NCBI RefSeq assembly: GCF_004151485.1
Contig: NZ_SBFF01000006.1
Coordinates: 186,001-250,000 of the forward strand
Length of the DNA: 64,000 bases
Direction: 5' to 3'
Source of the DNA: Sphingosinicella sp. CPCC 101087
GTDB taxonomy: Bacteria; Pseudomonadota; Alphaproteobacteria; Sphingomonadales; Sphingomonadaceae
The notes under the pieces are model-generated. The model was not told the DNA's origin, made no database searches, and worked only from the letters and a program-made list of their open reading frames with translations. This document shows positions 33,666 to 43,138 of this stretch, piece after piece. The position numbers and the translations under genes were made by a program. Position 1 is the first letter of the stretch; each line of letters starts with the position of its first letter.

Positions 33666-34663
33666 CAAGACCACAGCCCCCTATATCGTGCCCAGCCGAG
33701 CAGCAGCTCCGGCCAGAACTCGGCCGAAGTGCCTCGCGCCAGCCGGATGCCGAAGCCGTGGCCTCCATCGGGAAAGAGATGGGTCTCGACCGGGACGCTT
33801 TTGCTCATGAGCGCATCTCGCAGAAGCAGGCTGTTGGCGGCCGGCACCGCATCATCGTCCTCAGCGTGGAGAAGGAAGCATGGCGGGCTGTCCGCGCGCA
33901 CATGAAGGTGCGGCGAGTGCGCCCGCTCGAGCGCCGGCGAAGCATCGGCGCCAATCAGCCGCTCGCGCGAACGGGCGTTGGCGAGCGGCGGCGACATCGA
34001 CACGACCGGATAGATGGGTGCCGCCGCGTCGGGTCGCGCGGAAAGCCGATCCGCGGAGTCGACCGGGTCGTAGATGCGCGAGCCGAAGCGGGCGGCGAGG
34101 TCGGCGCAGACATGGCCGCCGGCCGAGAAACCGATTGCGCAGACCCGCGCCGGGTCGATGCGGAACTCGGCTGCGCGCCACCGAATCAGCCGCACGCCCC
34201 GCTGGGCGTCGCCAAGCGCAATATCTGCGCCGGCCGCCCAGCCCTCGCCGGGCAAGCGATAGAAGAGGACGAAGGCGGTGACGCCGTGCTGCGCGAGCAG
34301 CCGCGCCAGCTCATAGCCTTCCTTGTCGATCACCACCCGCTCGTAGCTGCCGCCGGGCGTGATCAGCGCCGCCGCGCCGTTCGGCCGGTCGGGCCGGAAG
34401 ACCACCAGGCGCGGCCGGGCGATGCCGGTCACGATGCGGTCGTTATAGGCGGGATCGGTGCTGCGCTCGCGCACGGCCTCGACTGGAAGCGTCGTCGGGG
34501 CCCCGGGCGCCCCGCCCGGCCACAACTCGATCGTCTCCGTCGGATCCGGCGCGACGAGCGGCCGGGAATCGCGCACGGCCGGGGGCGGCATCTGCGCACC
34601 GGCGCGCGCGCCGAGTCCGAACGCAAGCGTCCCCAACAGGGCCTGGCGCCGATCGATCCTCAC
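33665..34663 (-). CDS. Secreted alpha/beta-hydrolase, likely sugar-acetyl esterase
   Basis: 332 residues with a Tat-type start (RRQALLGTLAFG). Alpha/beta hydrolase with the nucleophile elbow GFSAGG, a likely Asp around AEDDDAVP, and the catalytic His in DGGHGFG. Similar to BD-FAE/acetylxylan esterases. Starts at GTG overlapping the GH43 stop and ends overlapping pelA. Deacetylating pectin or xylan side chains is the reasonable role. Confidence 0.85.
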   Translation of the reverse strand: MRIDRRQALLGTLAFGLGARAGAQMPPPAVRDSRPLVAPDPTETIELWPGGAPGAPTTLPVEAVRERSTDPAYNDRIVTGIARPRLVVFRPDRPNGAAALITPGGSYERVVIDKEGYELARLLAQHGVTAFVLFYRLPGEGWAAGADIALGDAQRGVRLIRWRAAEFRIDPARVCAIGFSAGGHVCADLAARFGSRIYDPVDSADRLSARPDAAAPIYPVVSMSPPLANARSRERLIGADASPALERAHSPHLHVRADSPPCFLLHAEDDDAVPAANSLLLRDALMSKSVPVETHLFPDGGHGFGIRLARGTSAEFWPELLLGWARYRGLWS

Positions 34664-36315
34664 CCAAGCGCCCGGTAGGTGAAATTGCGGAAACGCGCCG
34701 TGCCGCGCCCGGCGGCGTAAAGTGCGGGGCGCAAGCTGAGGAAATCATAAGCGACGTTGTGATGGTAGCCAGACACTTCCATCTGCACGTCGAATTTCTG
34801 CCAGCTCCGCCGCCCGTCGGAACTGGTGTGGATGGTGAGAATGTTGCGGTCATTGGTCAGCCGCAGGCCGAGCGAACGCACCGGCCCGGCCGCCCCATTG
34901 TCCCGCTGGCCCGGGGGCGTGCCGCGCGCTCGTTGCAGGCCGTAACGGTGCATGACCAAACCCTCGTCGCCGAAACCGAGTCCGGCATAGAGCCGCCGGT
35001 TGTAGAAAAGCAAAAGCCCGGCTTCGGCGCCGGGTTCGACCTCGACGTCCGCCTCGAGCCGGTAGATATGGTCTCCGGCGATGCAGCAGAGCGGAGAGCT
35101 GTCGCCAGGCGTCGACCCCTTGGCCCTCAAATGCAGCGCGCCCTCGGCGAGCCGCACCCGCGCCGCCTCGTCGGGGGCCGGATCGTAGAACGCCCATTGG
35201 GTGCCGAACCGATCGACGGTGAAATCGTCGCTCAGCGGCGTGCCGTGGGGCTGTGCACCTAGATCCACCGGCTTGGCGATCGGCCGCGAAAGGTCGCCGC
35301 CCAACGGGCGTGCCCATCCGTCGTCGCTCCACTCGATCGGTTCCAGCAAGGCCTGCCGCCCGAGCGTCCAATAGCCGTTTTCGTAGCCGTGGTAGATCAT
35401 CCACCAGCGCCCGCCGGGACCTTCGAATAGGGTTGCATGGCCCCGCGACCACCATTTCTCCCGCTCGGAGCGGGTACGCACCACCGGATTTTGGGGATCA
35501 TTCTCCCACGGCCCATGGATCGACCGCGACCGCGCAATGATGACCATGTGGCCGGTCGGAGGGCCGGCGGTCCCGCCGACCGCGGTCACCATGTAGAACC
35601 ATTCGCCGCGGCGCACGATCTTGGGGCCTTCCGGCGCGAATGTCTCGACCACCCAATCCTCGGGATAGCGCCACGGATCATAGACATGTTCGACCTCGCC
35701 GACGGTCGCGAGCCCGTCCGGGGTCAGCCGGACCCGATCGCCGCCGGACAGGAACAGATAACGGTGCCCGTCCTCGCCCACGGCATGTCCCGGGTCGATG
35801 TGGCGCGGCAGGTCCAGGTCGACCGGCTCCGACCACGGTCCTTCGATCCGGTCGGCGTGGATGACGTAGATGGAGCGGCGGTCGGGAAATCGGGCCGGAA
35901 TGTAGACGTAGTAGCGGCCATCATGCCTGATCAACTCGGGCGCCCAGACCGATCCGATCGGCGTGCGCAGCGCCGCAGTCAGCGGACGCCAGTTCACCAG
36001 GTCGCGGCTGTGCCAGATGACGATGCCAGGATAGGCGTCGAAGCTCGAGAAGGTGACGTAATAATCCTCGCCGTCGCGAAGGATCGTCGGGTCCGGATGG
36101 TCGCCTGCGAAGACCGGGTTCAGGAAGGTCCCGTCGCCCAGGTCGGCCCGGCGCTGGCCTTCATATCCGCGCGCCCATCGCATTTCGGCATAAGGGTCGA
36201 GCGAGGACGAGGCCCGCGACCCCTGCCCTTTCCCCGCGGACAGCAACGGCATGGGCCCGATCCCCGCCCCCAGACTCGCGGCGACGATCGCCTTGATGCT
36301 CGTACGTCGGTCCAT
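34660..36315 (-). CDS. GH43-family glycoside hydrolase with C-terminal beta-sandwich
   Basis: 551 residues from ATG 36315 (GAGGCGG upstream). Signal-like N-terminus (SIKAIVAASLGAG). Five-bladed GH43 propeller: NPVFAGDHPDPTILRDGEDYYVTFSS (base Asp), HIDPGHAV (pKa modulator Asp) and FAPEGPKI (acid Glu). The last 190 residues form a concanavalin-like domain (SDDFTVDRFGTQWAFYDP). Arabinan or beta-xyloside side-chain removal is likely. First gene of the secreted trio. Confidence 0.9.
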   Translation of the reverse strand: MDRRTSIKAIVAASLGAGIGPMPLLSAGKGQGSRASSSLDPYAEMRWARGYEGQRRADLGDGTFLNPVFAGDHPDPTILRDGEDYYVTFSSFDAYPGIVIWHSRDLVNWRPLTAALRTPIGSVWAPELIRHDGRYYVYIPARFPDRRSIYVIHADRIEGPWSEPVDLDLPRHIDPGHAVGEDGHRYLFLSGGDRVRLTPDGLATVGEVEHVYDPWRYPEDWVVETFAPEGPKIVRRGEWFYMVTAVGGTAGPPTGHMVIIARSRSIHGPWENDPQNPVVRTRSEREKWWSRGHATLFEGPGGRWWMIYHGYENGYWTLGRQALLEPIEWSDDGWARPLGGDLSRPIAKPVDLGAQPHGTPLSDDFTVDRFGTQWAFYDPAPDEAARVRLAEGALHLRAKGSTPGDSSPLCCIAGDHIYRLEADVEVEPGAEAGLLLFYNRRLYAGLGFGDEGLVMHRYGLQRARGTPPGQRDNGAAGPVRSLGLRLTNDRNILTIHTSSDGRRSWQKFDVQMEVSGYHHNVAYDFLSLRPALYAAGRGTARFRNFTYRALG

Positions 36316-36327
36316 CCGCCTCGTCAC

Positions 36328-36356
36328 AAAAAACGGCCGGGCATAGGCGCCCGGCC
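36328..36356 (-). terminator. Rho-independent terminator of the TonB receptor gene
   Basis: Read on the minus strand, an 8-bp perfect stem (GGCCGGGC / GCCCGGCC, loop of 6) at 36356-36335 is followed by G and a run of six T. It sits between the receptor stop (36375) and the GH43 start (36315), so it separates the two unless read through. Confidence 0.85.
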
Positions 36357-36374
36357 CTAGGGGGAGAGGGTTCT

Positions 36375-39284
36375 TCAGAGCGTGAACCGCGCCCCGAACA
36401 GGATCGTTCGCCCGAAATGATTATTCTCATAGGCACGGTTGGCATCGATATCCACGAAGCGGTCGCGATACTCGTCGGTGAGGTTGATGCCCTCCAGCGA
36501 AAGCTCGATATTGTCCGTGAGCTGGTAGCGGAGCGCGGCATCCACGTTGATCGTTGAATTATAGCCTTCGAAGATGTTTCCGGTGCCGCCGCTCGCGTCG
36601 ATGAACCGACTGCGATAGCTGACCGAGACGCGGGCACTGAACCTGTCGTCGTCATAATAGAGCGTGCCGTTGAAGGCGCGCTTGGAAAGGCCGAATAGGG
36701 TTGAGGTCCGAGTCTCCGCCTGAAGGCCTCCCCCCGGAATGATCGCCGGGCCGCTGACCCGATAATCAGCGTCCGAGTCGACGAAGGTGGCGTTCACCAG
36801 CCCGCCGAAGTTCGACAGAAAGCCCGGTAGGAAGCGGAACGGCGCCTGCAGGGACAGTTCGAGGCCGTTGAGCGTCGCGCCCTCGCCATTGCCGATGGTC
36901 GAGATCTGCCAGATCGGAGCCGCCCGAAGCGCCGGGTCGAGCGCCGCCGGGGAGGACGGAACCAGAACCGACACCGGAAGTCCGGTCGAATTGAAGCTGT
37001 CGGTCCGGGTGACGCTGACCGGGAAGCTGGATATTTCCTTGCGGAACAGAGCGACCGAGAAGATCGATTCCGGCGCAAAATACCATTCGGCGGCAAGGTC
37101 GTAGGCGGTTGCCCTGAACGGCTCGAGCTGAGGATTGCCGAAGCTGACTCGCAGGTTGAATCCGTCGGCCGATCCCCCGGGAGTCAGATTGCCGAGCGTC
37201 GGCCGGGTCATCACCTCGGAAATCGCCGCACGGATAATGAGATTGCTGGTTGGATAGAGCGCCAGGTTGGCGGCTGGAAGCCAGTCGCTGTAGCTTCGAT
37301 CGATCGTCACCGGCACACCGGCGTTGAGGCCGGTCGAGGTCTGCTCGGTATGGGCGTAGCGCATGCCCATGTTGAGCGCATATTCGAGCCCGCCAATATC
37401 GCCGCGCGCGTCGAACTGCAGATAACCCCCGGTCACCTCCTCCCGCACGCTGCGGGTGTTGCCCGCATCGATGCCGAGTGGCCGCTCGTAGAGGTTGGTG
37501 AAATCGGTCGTCGCATCGAGATTGGGAATGATCCAGCTGTTGCTGTTGCCGCTCGGCTGGCCGGCGTCGCCCATCTCGAACCTTTCGGCGAGGTCGGGCG
37601 TGACCGGGAAGCCGTAGACCGCACCCGGCCCGAACGTGCCGCTCGGCGAGCAGGTGATCGTGCCGAGCACGCGGTCCGGGCCGCCATTGCCGCACACCGC
37701 CGTATCGCGGGTGAAGGCTTCGATGTCGAAATCGAAGCGCCGCCAGACGGCGCCGGTCTTGATCTGAAAGCCTTCGACCACGTCCCATTCGGTCCGCAAT
37801 TGCGCCGTGCGGAACTTGTTGACGACGCTCGACGGCCGGTCGCGGATCTCGGCGAGCTGGAAGTTGGCTGGATCCGTGGGATCGGTACCGAAGGCGAGCA
37901 ACGGAAATCCGCGGTCCGTATAATCGTAGCGATAGCCCTGGGCGTCGCGATCATCGAAGATCATCGTCGTCTCCCGCGAGATGGTCGCGTCCGATTCGGA
38001 CAGGCCGCCCAGCAGGGTGAAGCGGAACTTCTCACCCACATCCTGATCCCAGCTTCCGCCGATCTGCCAGAATTCGGTCTCCGAGGACCGGAGGTAATGC
38101 TCCATCCGCACCCACGCATCGTCGACAGTCGCGCTGACCATGTCGTTGGTCTCGGGATCGATCTCATAGTCGACGATGTCGATCGACCGCTCGTTGCTGC
38201 GGAACAGCACCTCGCCCCATTTCTCGCTGCGGTCTTCACGGAAGCGCGAATAGAGGCCGTCGATCGAGATGTTGGTCCGGTCGGTCGGCGCAAACTGGAT
38301 GCTGGCCGTCATGCCCAGCCGCTCGCGATCGTGACCGACTTCGCCGTAGCGCGGAATGCGCGGGTGAAAGGCGAGCGCGGCCTCGTCGCATTGCGGACTC
38401 GAGACGTAGACGCCGCCGCTGTTGGGCGACGGCACGTCGGTCGGATTGCCTTCGGCGTCGGCGACGAAGAAGCAGGGCTGGCCGGCCACCGAGTCGAACC
38501 GAGCCTGGGCCCAACGCACCGTATTGTTGCCGAGCTCGAGCGTGTCGGTCTTCGAATAAGCCGCCGAGACGGAGGCACCGAACGTGCCGGCATCGTTGCG
38601 CCAGCCGATCAGGCCGGCGATTCGCGGCCCGACATTGTCGCTGAGATCGTTGTAGGAACCCTGCACGTTGAGCGCCGCGGTAAGGCCGGCCCGACCGCCC
38701 AGCGGATTGCCCGTGTTGAGGTCGACGACCGCACCGAGCGAGCCCTCGTCGAGCGAGGCCTCCGCGGTCTTGTGGACGACGATCGAGGTGAACAGCTCGG
38801 AAGCGAAGACGTTGAAGTCGAAGGCTCGGTCGCGGTTCGCCGAGGCGCCGTCGGTCGAGGTCGCCACCGTCTCGAGGCCGTTCAGCCGGACGCGCGTGAA
38901 CTGGGCGCCGAGACCGCGCACCGTGATCGCCCGCCCCTCGCCGCCGTCGCGCTGGATCGAGATGCCAGGGATGCGCTGCAGCGATTCGGCGAGATTCTGG
39001 TCGGGGAACTGGGCAATGTCCTCGGCGACGATCGCATCGACCGAAGACACCGAGTCGCGCTTGACGTTGAGCGCCGCGTTGAGCGAGGCGCGAAATCCGG
39101 TGACGACGATCGCCTCCTCGCCGGCATCGGTCTCCACGGCGACGCCAGGCTGAGCCTCGGCAGTCTCCTCGGCGTCGGTCACCTGCGCCTGCAGGCCAGT
39201 GGTGGCGAAAGCCAGCGCGGAGGCCGCGCTGAGCATCCGGATCATGAGACGCCTGCCTGGCCTGGTTTCCTGGTTCGAAGCCAT
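36375..39284 (-). CDS. TonB-dependent receptor (oligosaccharide type)
   Basis: 969 residues. Signal peptide (MLSAASALAFATTGLQAQ), a TonB box EEAIVVTGFRAS, plug domain (SVDAIVAEDIAQFPDQNLAESLQRIPGI, RGLGAQFTRVRLNG) and a 22-strand barrel ending FGRTILFGARFTL. This subfamily, common in Sphingomonadales and Caulobacterales, imports plant oligosaccharides. Two LacI-type operators (39332, 39483) lie upstream; its terminator is at 36328-36356. Likely oligogalacturonide uptake across the outer membrane. Confidence 0.93.
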   Translation of the reverse strand: MASNQETRPGRRLMIRMLSAASALAFATTGLQAQVTDAEETAEAQPGVAVETDAGEEAIVVTGFRASLNAALNVKRDSVSSVDAIVAEDIAQFPDQNLAESLQRIPGISIQRDGGEGRAITVRGLGAQFTRVRLNGLETVATSTDGASANRDRAFDFNVFASELFTSIVVHKTAEASLDEGSLGAVVDLNTGNPLGGRAGLTAALNVQGSYNDLSDNVGPRIAGLIGWRNDAGTFGASVSAAYSKTDTLELGNNTVRWAQARFDSVAGQPCFFVADAEGNPTDVPSPNSGGVYVSSPQCDEAALAFHPRIPRYGEVGHDRERLGMTASIQFAPTDRTNISIDGLYSRFREDRSEKWGEVLFRSNERSIDIVDYEIDPETNDMVSATVDDAWVRMEHYLRSSETEFWQIGGSWDQDVGEKFRFTLLGGLSESDATISRETTMIFDDRDAQGYRYDYTDRGFPLLAFGTDPTDPANFQLAEIRDRPSSVVNKFRTAQLRTEWDVVEGFQIKTGAVWRRFDFDIEAFTRDTAVCGNGGPDRVLGTITCSPSGTFGPGAVYGFPVTPDLAERFEMGDAGQPSGNSNSWIIPNLDATTDFTNLYERPLGIDAGNTRSVREEVTGGYLQFDARGDIGGLEYALNMGMRYAHTEQTSTGLNAGVPVTIDRSYSDWLPAANLALYPTSNLIIRAAISEVMTRPTLGNLTPGGSADGFNLRVSFGNPQLEPFRATAYDLAAEWYFAPESIFSVALFRKEISSFPVSVTRTDSFNSTGLPVSVLVPSSPAALDPALRAAPIWQISTIGNGEGATLNGLELSLQAPFRFLPGFLSNFGGLVNATFVDSDADYRVSGPAIIPGGGLQAETRTSTLFGLSKRAFNGTLYYDDDRFSARVSVSYRSRFIDASGGTGNIFEGYNSTINVDAALRYQLTDNIELSLEGINLTDEYRDRFVDIDANRAYENNHFGRTILFGARFTL

Positions 39285-39331
39285 TTGCGATCCTTCCCGT
39301 CAGCGCGCTCGTGCGGCGCGACCTCTTTTTA

Positions 39332-39345
39332 TGACACCGGTGTCT
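39332..39345. promoter_or_regulatory. LacI-type operator upstream of TonB receptor (site 1)
   Basis: TGACACCGGTGTCT, an almost perfect palindrome around the central CCGG, 48 bases before the receptor start. Matches five other sites in the locus, upstream of kduI, the regulator itself, the hydratase, the MFS gene and again the receptor. Confidence 0.75.
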
Positions 39346-39482
39346 TGCCCGGATACGGAAAGAACCGACGGCGACGATCGCGCGGCGGATCGAGGATGGC
39401 AAAGGCGAGGAATGCCCCCTTTCGTCCCCTCTCCCTCGACGCTGCGTATGCCGCAGTCATTCCGTTCCGGCGTCCGTTGAAG

Positions 39483-39494
39483 TAACCGGTGTCA
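39483..39494. promoter_or_regulatory. LacI-type operator upstream of TonB receptor (site 2)
   Basis: TAACCGGTGTCA, the same element with one variant half, about 150 bases upstream of site 1. Two sites would allow DNA looping by a tetrameric or paired-dimer repressor. No other gene start lies between this site and 39570. Confidence 0.65.
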
Positions 39495-39569
39495 TTGGAC
39501 TTTGATCCGCAACTCGGCTCCTGTCAAGCATGCGCATGTCCGGCGGCGCCGAAAGACGCTCGCCGACTC

Positions 39570-41123
39570 TCAGGTACCCGGCTGCACATAAGGCACGCGC
39601 GCGAACAGCTCGCGCTCGGCACGGCGCGGATCGGCCTCGGCGCGCGGCTCTGCGTCAAAGATCATCGTTTTCCGCTCCGGCAGACGATAGGCCGGCCAAT
39701 CCGGAAGTCCGTCATGGTTCGGGTCGCCCGAGCGGGCAAAGGCGATGAAGGCGTCCATCATCGTTGCGCTTACCGCCCGCGAAGCCGCACCGGTGCCGGC
39801 GATCGACCCCGGCGCGTCAAGCGTGCCGAAGACGAGCGGGATGTCGTGCGCGTGCGGCGCCCCTCGCCATGAATCGACCGGCGACGGATAGTCGAGCTGG
39901 TAGACGAAGGTAGGGGCCCCGGCCCGAGCGCGAGCATCCGCCTCCTCGACCTGGCCGCGCCAGCTCCTTCCTGCGGTCGTGGCGGCGAAGAAGATCTGCT
40001 CGGGCGTGAGGCTGGGGAACAACCGCCGATACTCGCGAACCACATATTCGGGCAGGATGTCGACCCGAAGCTCCGGAGCGATGCGTTCGGCGATATTGTC
40101 CCAGGAAAGGCCGGCCACCTTGGGATGATCGGGCGAGAAGAAGCCGCGGGTCTCGTCACGGGTGTTGCCGAGGATCATCGGAATATCGTGCGCCTGCGCT
40201 GGCGCGTCGGGCCAGAAGGGATGCCGCTGGAGCCAGTTCATGTCGAGTACCGGCCCGAAATAGACGTTGCCGCCCAGGATCGGGTCTTCCGCGGCGAGCG
40301 CCTCGATCAGCGCATCGGGAGGAAGCGCGAGCAAGGCCTCGATCGAAGCGGCGCCCAGCGCCGACATGAAGGCGCGGGCACGCTCGGTGGCATTGAGCGG
40401 ACCGGAGGCGGTCACCTGCTGGCCGCTCATTGTCGCGACGCGGTGGAACAGGCCGCCGGCCGCCGGCATGCCCATCAAGGTGGTGATTTTGGCGCCGCCG
40501 CCCGACTGGCCGAACAGCATCACCTGATCGGGATCGCCGCCGAAGACCGCGATATTGTCCCGGATCCAGCGCAGAGCGAGGATCAGGTCGAGCTGCCCGA
40601 CATTGCCACTGTCGGCGAAGCCCGGATCGATCCGGGCGAGGTAGAGATATCCGAAGGCGTTCAGTCGGTGGTTGACCGTCACCACCACGACATCGCCCCG
40701 CGCCGCAAGGTGCCGACCATCGTTCAGGGGATCGGCGACGCTGCCGGACGAATAGGCGCCGCCATGGAAATAGACCATGACCGGCCTCCGCCGGGCGCTG
40801 GAGGCCTCTGGCGTCCAGACGTTGAGGAACAGACAGTCCTCGCTCTGCGGCCTGTAGCGCTCGCCGCGCTGCGGCGCCGACGGGCCGAACCGCTCCGCGG
40901 AGACCGGCTCGCGTGAGGGCGAAGGCGGCGAAGGGGCGCGAAAACGTCTGGCGATCCCGTAGCGGATGCCCCGGAATGTGGCGAGCCCGCCCTCGCTCGT
41001 CCCGCGGATCCGGCCCAGGCTGGTCGTGACTTCCGGCGGAGCGGGCGCACGCGCGGCGCGGGGCGCCGCGGCGGCGCTCGCCGCCCCCGCAGCCGCGGCG
41101 AGGAATCGGCGGCGGGTCAGCAT
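39570..41123 (-). CDS. Type-B carboxylesterase, exported
   Basis: 517 residues, Tat signal (TRRRFLAAAAGAASAAAAPRA). Carboxylesterase type B features: SEDCLFLNVWTP, VMVYFHGGAYSSGS, the nucleophile elbow GQSGGG and a C-terminal catalytic His (HAHDIPLVFG). Starts 2 bases after the kdgK stop. Likely removes ester groups (methyl, acetyl or feruloyl) from pectic oligosaccharides; the exact bond is not determined. Confidence 0.88.
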   Translation of the reverse strand: MLTRRRFLAAAAGAASAAAAPRAARAPAPPEVTTSLGRIRGTSEGGLATFRGIRYGIARRFRAPSPPSPSREPVSAERFGPSAPQRGERYRPQSEDCLFLNVWTPEASSARRRPVMVYFHGGAYSSGSVADPLNDGRHLAARGDVVVVTVNHRLNAFGYLYLARIDPGFADSGNVGQLDLILALRWIRDNIAVFGGDPDQVMLFGQSGGGAKITTLMGMPAAGGLFHRVATMSGQQVTASGPLNATERARAFMSALGAASIEALLALPPDALIEALAAEDPILGGNVYFGPVLDMNWLQRHPFWPDAPAQAHDIPMILGNTRDETRGFFSPDHPKVAGLSWDNIAERIAPELRVDILPEYVVREYRRLFPSLTPEQIFFAATTAGRSWRGQVEEADARARAGAPTFVYQLDYPSPVDSWRGAPHAHDIPLVFGTLDAPGSIAGTGAASRAVSATMMDAFIAFARSGDPNHDGLPDWPAYRLPERKTMIFDAEPRAEADPRRAERELFARVPYVQPGT

Positions 41124-41124
41124 C

Positions 41125-42168
41125 TCAGCGGCGCACGTCCCGCTCGCCGGTCTGGAACGCCTCGATCGCCCCGGGCCCGAACAGGCTCACATCGCCGGGT
41201 AGGCTATGCTTGAGGCAAGCGAGCGCCAGACCCGAGCGTGCTGCCCAATCGAGGTCGCGGCCGAGCCGAAGCCCGTGGAGAACGCCGGCGGCGAAGGCAT
41301 CGCCGGCGCCGATTCGGTCGACGATTCCGGTGACCTCCACCTCCTTGGTCTGAGCGACGCCGTCGCGCCCGTCGATCCGTGCGGAAATGCGGTGCGTCTC
41401 GGCGTCAACGACATGGCGTGCGGTCGAGGCGATCAGCTTCAGGCGTGGAAAGGCATCGAAGGCCGCCTCGGCGGCGGCACGGCGGCGCGCCTCGCCGTCG
41501 CCGCCGAACTTGGCGCCGAGCAGCAAGGAGATGTCGCGGTGATTCCCGAACATGATCTCGGCCTTCTCGACGAGAGGCGTGAGCACGATGCGTGGGTCGC
41601 CGCCCCGGCGCTGCCAGAGCTGGGGCCGGAAATTGCCGTCGAAGACGACCCGAATCCCGCGTGCGGCGGCGGCTTCGGCCGATGCGAGCGCCGCCGCCGC
41701 AGGCCCGTCGCCCAGCGCCGGCGTGATCCCCGACAGATGAAGGAGGTCGGCCCCGGCGAGCAGGACGTCCCAGTCATAATCGACCGGCCCGGAGGCGGCG
41801 AAGCTGCTGCCTTCGCGGTCGTAGACGATCTCCGAGGGCCGCAGCCCGGCCCCTAAAGAGACGAAATAGAGGCCCATGCGTCCGGGCGCGCTCGCCACGC
41901 CGGAAACGTCGACACCGTGCCGGCGCAGATGGCCGATCGCAGCCTCTCCGAGCAGATTGTCGGGCAGGCGGCTGACCATGGCTGCGCGATGACCGAGCCG
42001 GGCAAGCCCGACCGCGACATTCGCCTCCGCGCCGCCGACATGGACGTCGAGACGGCCGCTCTGCAGCAGCAGCTCGCGCCCCGGGGCCGTGAGTCGGAGC
42101 ATCAACTCGCCGAAGCAGACGGCGCGGCCGCTGTCCTGGACTGGATCGGTGTTCAGCGCTTCCTCCAT
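41125..42168 (-). CDS. kdgK: 2-dehydro-3-deoxygluconokinase
   Basis: 347 residues of the PfkB/ribokinase family. N-terminal VCFGELMLRLTAPG, a VGGAEANVAVGLARLG substrate-binding block and the C-terminal GAGDAFAAG anion hole with catalytic Asp. It phosphorylates 2-keto-3-deoxygluconate to KDPG. It lies downstream of kduI-kduD on the same strand, after a 205-base gap holding a nested inverted repeat, and its stop abuts the esterase start. Confidence 0.92.
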   Translation of the reverse strand: MEEALNTDPVQDSGRAVCFGELMLRLTAPGRELLLQSGRLDVHVGGAEANVAVGLARLGHRAAMVSRLPDNLLGEAAIGHLRRHGVDVSGVASAPGRMGLYFVSLGAGLRPSEIVYDREGSSFAASGPVDYDWDVLLAGADLLHLSGITPALGDGPAAAALASAEAAAARGIRVVFDGNFRPQLWQRRGGDPRIVLTPLVEKAEIMFGNHRDISLLLGAKFGGDGEARRRAAAEAAFDAFPRLKLIASTARHVVDAETHRISARIDGRDGVAQTKEVEVTGIVDRIGAGDAFAAGVLHGLRLGRDLDWAARSGLALACLKHSLPGDVSLFGPGAIEAFQTGERDVRR

Positions 42169-42193
42169 CGATGGCGTGCTTGCTCGGATTAGA

Positions 42194-42255
42194 TGATCAG
42201 GTTGCCATCTCCCCCGGACATGGCGGCGAGCACCGGGGACAGACGCACCTGATCA
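42194..42255. repeat. Nested inverted repeats between kduD and kdgK
   Basis: An outer perfect 9-bp arm (TGATCAGGT 42194-42202 / ACCTGATCA 42247-42255) encloses an inner perfect 6-bp arm (CCCCGG 42212-42217 / CCGGGG 42233-42238). This would fold as a two-stem RNA hairpin in the kdu mRNA. There is no U-run, so it is not a classic terminator. Function unknown. Confidence 0.6.
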
Positions 42256-42373
42256 TTTCACCGATCTCGATACCCCTCAGCATGAGCGGAAGGAGAAGAA
42301 CACCCCTCATCCTGCGTAGCAACCCGAGTTGCCTGGCCCTGCCAGAAGGGTGCGGGTCCCGTGTCGAAAGACG

Positions 42374-43138
42374 TCACCTTGCCAGCCACCCGCCGTCCAC
42401 GGCGAGGATATGGCCATGAACATAGTCGGAAGCGGCGGAGGCGAGGAACACGGCCGCCCCCGCCAGGTCGTCCGGCCGACCCCAGCGCCCGGCCGGTATT
42501 CGCTCGACGATTTGCCGGTTGCGAACCTCGTCGGCCTGGAGCGCAGCGGTGTTTCGGGTGGCGATGTAGCCGGGCGCGATCGCATTGACGTTCACGCCTC
42601 GAGCCCCCCATTCGTTGGCAAGCAGCTTCGTCAGCCCGGCGACTCCGCTCTTGGATGCGGTGTAGCTCGGCACCCTGATGCCGCCCTGGAAGCTCAGCAT
42701 CGAGGCGATGTTGATGATCTTGCCCTGTCCCTGCGCGATCATTTGCCGGCCGGCCGCCTGGCAGAGGAAGAAAAGCGATTTCAGGTTTGTGTCGATCACG
42801 GAATCCCAATCTTCCTCGCTGAAATCGACCGCGTCGGCGCGCCGGATGGTGCCGGCATTGTTCACGAGGATGTCGACCCGGCCGAATTCCGCCACGGTCC
42901 GCTCGACGATCTCGCCGACGGGCGCGATCGTGGAAAGGTCGGCGGAGATCGTCAGGGCGCGACGCCCGGCCTCGCGCACCAGCTCCACGGTCTCATCGGC
43001 CGGCGAGCGCCCGACCAGGGCCAGGTCGGCACCCGCCTGGGCCAAGGCGCGGGCAATGCCCTGGCCGATCCCGGCATTGGCGCCGGTGACCAACGCTATG
43101 CGACCGGTGAGATCGAACATCGTGGCCGGCCCGCTCAT
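42374..43138 (-). CDS. kduD: 2-dehydro-3-deoxy-D-gluconate 5-dehydrogenase KduD
   Basis: 254-residue [15 protein letters not shown] nucleotide site, [19 protein letters not shown] (typical KduD), catalytic Ser and Y-x3-K (YTASKSG), [13 protein letters not shown] and C-terminal DGGWLAR. Reduces 3-deoxy-glycero-2,5-hexodiulosonate to 2-keto-3-deoxygluconate. Start overlaps the kduI stop by 4 bases. Confidence 0.95.
   Translation of the reverse strand: MSGPATMFDLTGRIALVTGANAGIGQGIARALAQAGADLALVGRSPADETVELVREAGRRALTISADLSTIAPVGEIVERTVAEFGRVDILVNNAGTIRRADAVDFSEEDWDSVIDTNLKSLFFLCQAAGRQMIAQGQGKIINIASMLSFQGGIRVPSYTASKSGVAGLTKLLANEWGARGVNVNAIAPGYIATRNTAALQADEVRNRQIVERIPAGRWGRPDDLAGAAVFLASAASDYVHGHILAVDGGWLAR

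Noticed and set aside
30522-33905. 1127-codon rightward open frame
   Set aside because: It runs antisense through the carotenoid oxygenase and pectate lyase genes; a shadow frame of GC-rich DNA with no domain and no ribosome site.
37350-39485. 711-codon rightward open frame over the TonB receptor
   Set aside because: Antisense shadow of the receptor; low-complexity translation without known motifs.
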